Origin: Burkholderiaceae bacterium
Lineage (GTDB): Bacteria > Pseudomonadota > Gammaproteobacteria > Burkholderiales > Burkholderiaceae_C
Assembly (NCBI GenBank): GCA_031276435.1
Contig: JAISNB010000198.1
Span: 1 to 13,530, forward strand
DNA: 13,530 nucleotides
Reading direction: 5' to 3'
Shown: positions 1 through 6,062 of the stretch, one piece after another
Layout of the letters: each line of letters starts with the position of its first letter
Numbering within the stretch: position 1 is the stretch's first letter
Program-made: the position numbers and the translations under genes
Notes under the pieces: generated by a model
Database searches by the model: none
What the model was told of the DNA's origin: nothing
The model's input: the letters and a program-made list of their open reading frames with translations, nothing else

Positions 1-1281
1 GTAGCCCAGAACGCCAAACAGGCCCACCATCCACACGTCGAAGGGGTTGTTGTTGGTGGTGTAAACGCCAATCGCGCAGAACAGCACGATGGCCGGGAAC
101 AGCCAGCGGTACGGCACGGTGAGCAGTTTGATCCAGATGCCGATGAGCGGCAGGTTCAGCACCACCAGCATGGCGTTGCCAATCCACATGGAGGCAATCA
201 GTCCCCAGAACAGATCGGGGTTGCTGCTCATGACCTGCGGGCCAGGCTGGATGTTGTGCAAGATCATGGCGCCCATCATCAGCGCCATGACCGGGTTGGA
301 CGGAATGCCCAGTGCCAGCAAGGGGATGAACGAGGTTTGCGAACCCGCGTTGTTGGCCGATTCGGGCGCCGCCACGCCGCGGATGTTGCCTTTGCCAAAG
401 GGGATTTCTCCCGCGTGCAGCCGGGTTTTCTTTTCCAGCGCGTAGGCCGCAAAGGCCGAGAGCATGGCGCCGCCGCCGGGCAGGATGCCCAGTACCGATC
501 CAAGCGCTGTGCCCCTGAATATGGCGGGCAGCATGCGCCTGAAGTCCTCTTTGCCGGGATACAGGTGGCGCACTTTGCTGGTCAGCAGCTCGCGCTTTTC
601 GCCCGGGCGCGAGAGGTTGGCGATGATCTCGCCATAGCCGAATACGCCCATGGCGACGGCGATGAAGCTGATGCCGTCCATCAGCTCGGGCACCTCGAAC
701 GTGTAGCGCGCGGTGCCAGAGATGACATCGGTGCCAACCAGTCCGATCAGCAGGCCGAGCACGACCATGGCAATGGCCTTGAGCAGCGATCCCGAGGCCA
801 TTACCACCGCGCCGATCAGTCCGAGCACCATCAGCGAAAAATATTCCGCCGGGCCAAAAGCCAGCGCCACCTCGGTCAGCGGCACGGCAAAACCGGCCAG
901 AATCAGCGTGCCCACGCAGCCCGCGATGAAAGAGCCGATGGCCGCCGCCGCCAGCGCAGGCCCGGCGCGGCCATTGCGCGCCATCTGGTAGCCGTCGATC
1001 ACGGTGACCACCGACGAGGCCTCGCCCGGCAGGTTCACCAAAATGGCCGTGGTCGATCCGCCGTACTGCGCGCCGTAGTAGATGCCGGCCAGCATGATCA
1101 GCGCGGCCACAGGCGGCAGCGCGTAGGTGGCTGGCAGCAGCATGGCAATGGTGGCCAGTGGCCCCACGCCAGGCAGCACGCCAATCAGCGTGCCCAGCAG
1201 GCAGCCCACAAAAGCGTAGACCAGATTCTGGAAGGTGAACGCGACGGCAAAGCCGGTTTCAAGGTGTTCGAGCAATTCCAC
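1..1281 (-). CDS. tctA: TctA-family large membrane subunit of a tripartite tricarboxylate transporter (C-terminus beyond window)
   Basis: Large, multi-spanning inner-membrane subunit of a tripartite tricarboxylate transporter, which imports carboxylates such as citrate using an ion gradient and a periplasmic binding protein. The frame is open for 427 codons to the left edge; the family is usually about 500 residues, so roughly 75 residues lie outside. Family landmarks are visible: a GVLPGVGPLATIAMLLP stretch near residues 34-50, YYGAQYGGSTTAILVNLPGE near residues 68-87, and NNPFDVWMVGLFGVLGY at the visible end. No ATG fits. I chose the GTG at 1281 because it is preceded by AGGGAG with 8 nt spacing and starts the family-typical ELLEHLETGFA. 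It lies 20 bp after the tctB stop, so the two are cotranscribed. The substrate cannot be read from sequence. Confidence 0.93.
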   Translation of the reverse strand, partial: MELLEHLETGFAVAFTFQNLVYAFVGCLLGTLIGVLPGVGPLATIAMLLPATYALPPVAALIMLAGIYYGAQYGGSTTAILVNLPGEASSVVTVIDGYQMARNGRAGPALAAAAIGSFIAGCVGTLILAGFAVPLTEVALAFGPAEYFSLMVLGLIGAVVMASGSLLKAIAMVVLGLLIGLVGTDVISGTARYTFEVPELMDGISFIAVAMGVFGYGEIIANLSRPGEKRELLTSKVRHLYPGKEDFRRMLPAIFRGTALGSVLGILPGGGAMLSAFAAYALEKKTRLHAGEIPFGKGNIRGVAAPESANNAGSQTSFIPLLALGIPSNPVMALMMGAMILHNIQPGPQVMSSNPDLFWGLIASMWIGNAMLVVLNLPLIGIWIKLLTVPYRWLFPAIVLFCAIGVYTTNNNPFDVWMVGLFGVLGY

Positions 1282-1301
1282 GCGAGCGGCTCCCTTTCTG
1301 G

Positions 1302-1790
1302 TCAGGCGCCCGGCCAATCCGGCCACACCCGGATGGCAAGCCCCAGCGCCCAAACAAAAGTGGCCCAACTGCCCGCCGCCAGGAGGGTGGCCAAAACCAG
1401 CACCTCGCGCCATTTGAATTGCGCGCTGGCGCGCGCCGCCACGATGGTGAGCGCGTAAACGGCCACGATCAGGCCCATGGGCGGAATGCCCAGGCGGGCA
1501 ACCCCGCCAAGCAAAATGCCAAACAGCAAATTGGCCCCAATGACGCAGACCAGCGGCTTGAAGGCCCACGCTCCGATGCGCTCGCCGCTCAAGGTTTCCA
1601 CCACCAGCGACTTGAACACCATGATGCCGCCCAGAATGGCCAGCAAAATGCCAAGCAGCAGCGGGAAATAGCCCGGCCCCATGCGGGCCGCCTCGCCCAC
1701 CGTGTAGCCGCTCGCGCCAAAGGCAAAGCCCAGCCCGGCCACAATGAAGAGCAGTCCGGCAAAAAAATCCTTCTGGTTTTTGATGTGCAT
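1302..1790 (-). CDS. tctB: TctB-family small membrane subunit of a tripartite tricarboxylate transporter
   Basis: Small, four-helix membrane subunit that partners TctA. The 162-residue product starts MHIKNQKDFFAGLLFIVAG, a typical TctB opening. It has a first hydrophobic helix at about 8-28, the conserved RMGPGYFPLLLGILLA segment near 36-51, and further hydrophobic segments in the middle and C-terminal half, which is the normal length and layout. The ATG at 1790 is preferred over an in-frame ATG at 1832 because AAGGA lies just upstream (4 nt spacing) and because homology-like sequence begins there. It lies 53 bp downstream of the ATPase stop with no visible terminator, so it may be read from that transcript, and it is followed 20 bp later by tctA. 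The usual partner gene tctC is not adjacent on this side. Confidence 0.92.
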   Translation of the reverse strand: MHIKNQKDFFAGLLFIVAGLGFAFGASGYTVGEAARMGPGYFPLLLGILLAILGGIMVFKSLVVETLSGERIGAWAFKPLVCVIGANLLFGILLGGVARLGIPPMGLIVAVYALTIVAARASAQFKWREVLVLATLLAAGSWATFVWALGLAIRVWPDWPGA

Positions 1791-1843
1791 GGGTTCCTTT
1801 TCCGCCGCCCGCAGCAGGCAGCGCGCGTGCATGGCCGCGCCAA

Positions 1844-3664
1844 TCAGGTCATGGGCGGCGTGGCGGTAATGACTTCTTCCATGGTGGTGATGCCTTCGGC
1901 GGCCCGCAGCGCCCCGGCCAGACGCAGCGGGCGCATGCCGTCGGCTGCCGCCTGGCGGCGCAGGGCGCTCAAGCCACTTTCACTGTGCACCAGATTGCGG
2001 AAAGCCTCCGAGATGGTGAGCAGCTCGTAAATGCCCATGCGTCCCCGGTAGCCCGTCATGCGGCATTCCACGCAGCCCACGGGCTTGTAGAGCTGGTGGT
2101 TGTTGATTTTCCAGGGTTTGATGGCTTCGGCCAGCATGTCAGCCGACGCGGGGTCGGTGTCAGGCGCGCGGCAGTTGGGGCACAGCGTGCGCACCAGGCG
2201 CTGCGCCAGCACGCCCAGCATGGTGGCGTTGAGCAGGTAGCTGGGCACGCCCAGTTCCATGAGCCGCGTCAGCGCCGAGGGCGCGTCATTGGTGTGCAGC
2301 GTGGAGAAAACCAGGTGCCCGGTCAGCGCCGCCTGCACGGCCATTTCGGCGGTTTCCAGATCGCGGATTTCGCCGATCATGATGATGTCCGGATCCTGGC
2401 GCATCAGCGCGCGCAGCCCTTCGGCAAAGCTGAAGTCCAGTTGCGGCTGGACCTGCGTCTGGTTGAGCGCCGGGTCGATGCGCTCGATGGGGTCTTCGAT
2501 GGTCGAGACATTGACCTCGTCGGTGGCCACCCGCTTGAGGGTGGAATACAGGGTTGTGGTCTTGCCCGATCCGGTCGGCCCCGTGACCAGAATGATGCCG
2601 TTGGGCCGGGACACCAGGTTTTCCCAGCGCTCGGCGTCGTGCTGCGTAAAGCCCAGCGCGCTCAGGTCCTTGACGGCGGTATCCGGATCGAAAATGCGCA
2701 TGACCAGTTTTTCGCCAAACGCCGTGGGCAGCGTTGACAGGCGCATTTCAATTTCCTGTCCGCGCGGATTGCGTGTCTTGATGCGCCCGTCCAGCGGGCG
2801 GCGGCGCTCCACCACGTCCATGCGCCCGAGCAGCTTGATGCGCGCCACCATGGCGGCCATCACGCCAATGGGCACCGTGTAGACCGAGTGCAAAACCCCG
2901 TCGATGCGAAAGCGGATCACGCCCTGCTCGCGCCGTGGCTCCAGGTGAATGTCGCTGGCGCGCTGGTCGAACGCGTACTGCCACAGCCAGTCCACAACCT
3001 GCACCACGCCCTGATCGTTGGCATCAAGCTGGCGGTTGGACTTGCCCAGCTCGACCAACTGCTCGAAATTGGCGACCAGACTGGTGTTGCCCGAGCGTTC
3101 AACCGCACGCACCGATTTGGCGAGCGCGAAAAATTCAACGGTAAAGCGCTTGATCTCCTGCGGATTGGCGACCACGCGGCGCACCTTGCGCTTGGCCTGG
3201 CGCTCGATCTCGGACACCCAGTCGTCGATGAAAGGCTCGCTGGTGGCCACCACGATTTCGCTGTTGCTCACCTGCACGGGCAAAACCTTGTGGCGCTCGG
3301 CGTACACGGCGCTCATGGTATCGGCCACGCGGCCCACATCCACCTTGAGCGGATCGATGCGCAAATACTCCAGCCCCGCGCGGCGCGCCAGATACTGCGT
3401 CAGCTCTTCCACATCCATCGGAGCGCCGTCGCTGGCGCGCTCAATGCCCACCGCCGCCAGCCGCACCAGCGCGGGCTGCGCGCTCTCGGCCTGCGAACAG
3501 CGCGAAATGGTGCGTTGCGCCTCCTTGGCCGTAATCACGCGATCGGCCAGCAGCCAATCGACCAGCACGCGCCACTGAACCGGCCCCACATACTGTGGCG
3601 GCGGCACGCTGGCAACGGCGGCGCGCCGGGTGGCAGATGAGGCGGATTTGACTTTTGTATTCAT
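1844..3664 (-). CDS. GspE/PulE/PilB-family secretion or pilus ATPase, stand-alone
   Basis: Cytoplasmic hexameric ATPase of the type II secretion/type IV pilus assembly family, 606 residues. The N-terminal part (about 30-185) looks like an MshEN/T2SSE-N domain. Catalytic motifs are intact: Walker A GPTGSGKTT at 362-370, Asp box TIEDPIE at 388-394, Walker B IIMIGEIRD at 427-435, and His box HLVFSTLHTND at 450-460. A tetracysteine zinc motif is complete (C495, C498, C531, C534), which is typical of assembly ATPases and absent from PilT-type retraction ATPases. I chose the ATG at 3664 because it forms an ATGA overlap with the stop of the upstream gene. A much longer frame back to 3940 only re-reads that upstream gene. 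No gspF, gspG or pilin genes are nearby, so I cannot say which machine it drives, and I leave the symbol empty. Confidence 0.93.
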   Translation of the reverse strand: MNTKVKSASSATRRAAVASVPPPQYVGPVQWRVLVDWLLADRVITAKEAQRTISRCSQAESAQPALVRLAAVGIERASDGAPMDVEELTQYLARRAGLEYLRIDPLKVDVGRVADTMSAVYAERHKVLPVQVSNSEIVVATSEPFIDDWVSEIERQAKRKVRRVVANPQEIKRFTVEFFALAKSVRAVERSGNTSLVANFEQLVELGKSNRQLDANDQGVVQVVDWLWQYAFDQRASDIHLEPRREQGVIRFRIDGVLHSVYTVPIGVMAAMVARIKLLGRMDVVERRRPLDGRIKTRNPRGQEIEMRLSTLPTAFGEKLVMRIFDPDTAVKDLSALGFTQHDAERWENLVSRPNGIILVTGPTGSGKTTTLYSTLKRVATDEVNVSTIEDPIERIDPALNQTQVQPQLDFSFAEGLRALMRQDPDIIMIGEIRDLETAEMAVQAALTGHLVFSTLHTNDAPSALTRLMELGVPSYLLNATMLGVLAQRLVRTLCPNCRAPDTDPASADMLAEAIKPWKINNHQLYKPVGCVECRMTGYRGRMGIYELLTISEAFRNLVHSESGLSALRRQAAADGMRPLRLAGALRAAEGITTMEEVITATPPMT

Positions 3665-4425
3665 TTTTGAAGCGGTTTGAAAGTGCGAAGCCATTTTCCC
3701 GCAGGCAGGCGCCAGCGGGTCTCGATCTCCAGCGCGCGCGCCTGCAAAACACTGCGTTTGGGGCGGCTGGGCGTGTGCTGTGCCAGCACCACGGTATTGC
3801 CCTCGCGCGTCGGCTTGAAAACCCACACCGCGCGCTCGCCAAAGGCATGGGCAATGCGCCCAAGACTGCGCTCGAAACTGACCGAGCGCCCGAACAGGTT
3901 GACCGCCATGCAAGCGCCTTCGGTCAAAAGGCGACGGCAATCGGCGTAGAAATCCGCGCTGTCAAGCACGGGCGCGGCGGCCTCCTGATCGTACAAATCC
4001 ACCTGCAAGGCATCCACCGTACCCAGCCACTGGGAACGCTGAATCTCCTGGCCCGCGTCGGCCAGCACCACGCGCAGCCGCGGCCCCGGCGCGGGCAGGT
4101 TGAACCAGCCCTGGCACGCGGCCAGCACGCGCGCGTTCAACTCGATGGCCGTGCAAACCATGCCCAGCCTCTTGTGGCAAAACTTGGTCAGACTCGCCGC
4201 CCCCAGGCCAAGCTGCATGGCGTGCTTGTCGCCTGCCGCCGCCGCATCCAGCGGCGACAGCAGCAGCCACGCCATCATGCGCTGCACGTACTCAAGCTCC
4301 AGCGCGAGCGGATCGTCCATGCGCATGGAACCCTGAATCCACGGCGTGCCCAAATGCAAATGGCGCACGCCGTCGCACTCGGAAAAACTCACTTCCGGCA
4401 AACAACTGGCTGTATCTCTTCTCAC
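3661..4425 (-). CDS. spermidine-synthase-like SAM-fold protein
   Basis: A 254-residue protein with the Rossmann-like fold of the spermidine synthase/methyltransferase superfamily. Visible landmarks are a glycine-rich loop QLGLGAASLT at 71-80, an acidic residue ending strand 2 (TAIELN, E95), and a DALQVDLYD segment at 138-146. The GGGDG loop of true aminopropyltransferases is absent, so polyamine synthesis is doubtful; annotation pipelines often call such proteins spermidine synthase. Sequence resembling the family begins at about LPEVSFS, upstream of the first internal ATG (SMRMDD). I therefore propose the GTG at 4425, although no clear ribosome binding site precedes it, and a TTG at about 4401 is an alternative. 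The open frame continues far upstream, but that part is translated intergenic repeat. The stop overlaps the ATPase start by 4 bp, implying translational coupling. Confidence 0.8.
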   Translation of the reverse strand: MRRDTASCLPEVSFSECDGVRHLHLGTPWIQGSMRMDDPLALELEYVQRMMAWLLLSPLDAAAAGDKHAMQLGLGAASLTKFCHKRLGMVCTAIELNARVLAACQGWFNLPAPGPRLRVVLADAGQEIQRSQWLGTVDALQVDLYDQEAAAPVLDSADFYADCRRLLTEGACMAVNLFGRSVSFERSLGRIAHAFGERAVWVFKPTREGNTVVLAQHTPSRPKRSVLQARALEIETRWRLPAGKWLRTFKPLQK

Positions 4426-4623
4426 AATGCGTCGATGATCGGTTGCTGCGCCTTTGCTGCAAAGACAGGCGAAAAGCCCGCCCCCTGGCGCGCTGCCACT
4501 GACCGCGACGGCGGCGCGCCTGAGGCCCGATTGTCGCACCCGCGTCAACGCCGCCGGAAAGCCGTTGTCACAAAACGCGCCGCCTGGTGCCGTTCGATGC
4601 GAATGACCGCCGCGCCCAACCTT

Positions 4624-4664
4624 CGTCATTGCGAGGAGCGCGAAGCGCGATGCAGCAATCCATC
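4624..4664 (+). repeat. CGTCATTGCGAGG-type intergenic repeat, copy 1
   Basis: The stretch begins CGTCATTGCGAGGAGCG and ends GCAGCAATCCATCG. From general knowledge this matches a widespread class of bacterial intergenic repeats with the consensus CATTGCGAG...GCAATCCA. The inner part is self-complementary (GCGCGAAGCGCG region). A diverged copy in opposite orientation lies at 4972-5012, so the two flank about 300 bp. Confidence 0.65.
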
Positions 4665-4667
4665 GTC

Positions 4668-4700
4668 TTTTATTTGGTGCAACACTCTTTTTATTGGTGC
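4668..4700 (+). repeat. short imperfect tandem duplication, period about 20-21 bp
   Basis: TTTTATTTGGTGC at 4668-4680 recurs as TTTTATTGGTGC at 4689-4700, with TCT preceding both copies in similar positions. This looks like a small local duplication within the repeat mosaic. No function is suggested by the sequence. Confidence 0.5.
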
Positions 4701-4706
4701 CGCGCA

Positions 4707-4753
4707 GCCCCTTCACCCAACTCTCCCCCATAAATTGGAGGAGAGGGGGAAAG
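4707..4753. repeat. degenerate C/T-rich palindromic intergenic repeat
   Basis: The segment runs from CCCCTTCACCCAACTCTCCC to GGAGGAGAGGGGGAAAG, with CTCTCC and GGAGAG as imperfect arms. Its reverse complement shares the GGGGGAGAG and GGGTGA(A/G)GGG blocks with the repeat at 12677-12795, so it appears to be a partial, decayed member of the same family. Confidence 0.5.
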
Positions 4754-4805
4754 AAGAATATGGACGTGACACGCTGAAAATTCAGTCGAGCCGTTTTATT
4801 TAAAA

Positions 4806-4829
4806 GCCACTTCTTGGAAGTGGATTTTT
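4806..4829 (-). terminator. hairpin with flanking A and T runs, probable bidirectional intrinsic terminator
   Basis: CCACTTC (4807-4813) and GAAGTGG (4817-4823) form a perfect 7-bp stem around a TTG loop. On the plus strand it is followed by ATTTTT. On the minus strand it is followed by CTTTT. The only operon that could reach it is the minus-strand pepA-holC unit whose last gene ends at 5129, about 300 bp upstream in that direction, so the minus-strand role is the more likely one. Confidence 0.5.
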
Positions 4830-4840
4830 GTGGCTGCTGC

Positions 4841-4926
4841 GGGCACTTTGTGCAGCGCAGAGGCGGGAACCCTCTCCCCCTCTGACCTCTCCCCATCCCT
4901 CCCCACTTGTGGAGAAGGACAGGGAG
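4841..4926 (+). repeat. C/T-rich palindromic intergenic repeat, inverted relative to the copy at 12677-12795
   Basis: The core at 4869-4904 matches the reverse complement of 12736-12771 at 33 of 36 positions by eye. The flanking hairpin GCAC-TTT-GTGC (4843-4853) corresponds to GCGC-TTT-GCGC in the other copy, so one base pair has changed on both sides while pairing is kept. The right part, CCACTTGTGGAGAAGGACAG, matches the palindromic arm of the other copy. Compared with that copy, a segment of roughly 25-30 bp between core and arm is missing. It behaves like a dispersed REP-like element, without coding potential. Confidence 0.75.
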
Positions 4927-4971
4927 TAAGAACGAAGGAAAAGAACAAGAATGCGTTGTGCGCGAAAGCAA

Positions 4972-5012
4972 TGGTGGGTTGCCACGGGCCTTACGGGCAC
5001 TCGAAATGACGG
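4972..5012 (-). repeat. CGTCATT-type intergenic repeat, copy 2 (inverted)
   Basis: Read on the minus strand it begins CGTCATTTCGAG and ends GGCAACCCACC, aligning with the plus-strand copy at 4624-4664, with both ends conserved and a diverged centre. The central CGGGCCTTACGGGC part is self-complementary, as expected for this repeat class. Confidence 0.55.
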
Positions 5013-5128
5013 AAATTCAAGCGTTTGGTTTGTTCGGCGCTTTGCGCTGCCCATGCAACGATGGCGGCGGCAACTTCAAGGCGGCGTGCCCTGAACGGGT
5101 GCACAAAAAACGGACGGACGGATGCGCC

Positions 5129-5590
5129 TCAATTTTCCACGCCACCCGAGGACAGCAGCGCGTGCGTGACGGCTTCGCGCACGACGGCGGTGACTTCGTT
5201 GCGCACGCGCCCGCCCAGGCCGAGCATTTGCTCGTGCACCACGCGGGCTATGGCTTGGCCGATTCGCTGGTCCAGATCGGGGCCAATCTGCTCCAGCACG
5301 GTTTGCGCGATGCGCGCTTCCAGATCGGCCTGGACGGCAGCGCGCCCCGCGTCGGCGGCGGCGGCAACAGCGCCTGGCGTTTTTTGTGGGGAGGGCGTTT
5401 TTTCAGGCGGTGTGGCGGCGGCGGCCGATGCCACGCTGTCGACAAGCGTGGGCAGCGCGTCCACGCGGGGCGGCTGCGGGGCGGCTGCGGCTTGCGACGC
5501 GCCGCCGCTGGTCAAGGAAGGCAAGGGCGACGCTGGCGGCGCTGCCAAGGGCGCGTTGCCGCTGTTGTTGCGTGGCGTGTCAGAACTCAT
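5129..5590 (-). CDS. Ala/Pro-rich hypothetical protein downstream of holC
   Basis: A 153-residue protein. The first ~75 residues are low-complexity (Ala, Pro, Ser), probably disordered. Residues about 82-148 form charged, amphipathic, likely helical sequence, including DLEARIAQTVLEQIGPDLDQ and a second segment ending in VTAVVREAVTHALL. No signal peptide or membrane segment is seen, so it is probably cytoplasmic. A protein of this build next to holC recalls the DUF2486-type proteins found at this position in Burkholderiales; I consider that match likely but not certain, and the function of those proteins is unknown to me. The ATG at 5590 follows AGGAG at a good distance and lies one base after the holC stop, so it is clearly cotranscribed with holC. 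Confidence 0.78.
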   Translation of the reverse strand: MSSDTPRNNSGNAPLAAPPASPLPSLTSGGASQAAAAPQPPRVDALPTLVDSVASAAAATPPEKTPSPQKTPGAVAAAADAGRAAVQADLEARIAQTVLEQIGPDLDQRIGQAIARVVHEQMLGLGGRVRNEVTAVVREAVTHALLSSGGVEN

Positions 5591-5591
5591 G

Positions 5592-6029
5592 TCATGCTCC
5601 TGCTGGGGGTGCGGCCACGTCGTGCCGGATGATGTTGTAGCCGCGCTCGGTGTAATGCCGCCAGCGCAGTCTGGCCTGCTGGCGTTCCTGCGCGTTGGGG
5701 CCGACCAGTTCGATCAGGCGCTCGAACCGCTCGAATCCCTGCGGCAGCGCGCTGCCCAGATTGAGCAGCACGTTGTGCGTGGCGCTTTGCCTGCAATCGA
5801 CGCCCAGCACGATGGGGCTGCGCGCGCGCACGCGCTCGCTCGCGCCAGCCAGGCAATGCGGGATGAAGTCCAGCGCCGAAAACGACCACAGCGCGCGATC
5901 GAGCGCGTCCAGCACATCCCCGGGCGCCATCACGAACACTTGCGCGCGCGCGCCAAACGCCTTGCGCAGCAAGCGGCACGTGTAAGACTGGAGGTCTGGC
6001 ACGTTGAAGTGAAACTGCACCTCAGTCAC
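5592..6029 (-). CDS. holC: DNA polymerase III chi subunit
   Basis: Chi subunit of the DNA polymerase III clamp loader. With psi it bridges the loader to single-strand-binding protein during replication. The 145-residue product is the usual length and shows the family pattern: an opening MTEVQFHFNVPDLQSYTCRLLRKAF, a central DALDRALWSFSALDFIPH segment, SPIVLGVD near 71-78, and a C-terminal RWRHYTERGYNIIRHD. The gene starts 33 bp after the pepA stop and ends 1 bp before the next start. The pepA-holC order is conserved across many Proteobacteria, usually followed by valS. Here a small hypothetical gene follows instead, and valS is not in the 700 bp beyond it. Confidence 0.95.
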   Translation of the reverse strand: MTEVQFHFNVPDLQSYTCRLLRKAFGARAQVFVMAPGDVLDALDRALWSFSALDFIPHCLAGASERVRARSPIVLGVDCRQSATHNVLLNLGSALPQGFERFERLIELVGPNAQERQQARLRWRHYTERGYNIIRHDVAAPPAGA

Positions 6030-6062
6030 ACCGCTGGCCTTTCTTTGCGCGACGCGGGTTTC

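Larger units (their letters stand above)
4426..5128. other. 703-bp gene-free interval made of intergenic repeats
   Basis: No frame here looks like a protein gene. Open frames across it translate to low-complexity or repeat-derived peptides such as RWIAASRFALLAMT, a familiar artefact. The interval holds, in order: a probable promoter/leader side for the minus-strand gene starting at 4425, an element beginning CGTCATTGCGAGG (4624-4664), a short imperfect tandem duplication (4668-4700), C/T-rich palindromic repeats (4707-4753 and 4841-4926), a terminator-like hairpin (4806-4829) and an inverted second copy of the first element (4972-5012). The final 115 bp before the stop at 5129 shows nothing recognisable. 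Confidence 0.8.

Noticed and set aside
256..1458. Long open frame of 400 codons on the plus strand opposite tctA/tctB
   Set aside because: Extremely rich in Gln, Gly, Arg and His, with no hydrophobic core; it is the mirror of GC-biased codons in the real minus-strand genes.
3665..3940. Upstream extension of the ATPase gene to an ATG at 3940
   Set aside because: It would lie wholly inside the upstream gene in another frame and adds Arg/Gln/Ala-rich sequence; the ATGA overlap start at 3664 is much better.
4426..4971. Upstream extension of the spermidine-synthase-like gene to an ATG at 4971
   Set aside because: The added ~180 residues are translations of intergenic repeats and of the terminator-like hairpin; family-like sequence begins only near 4400.
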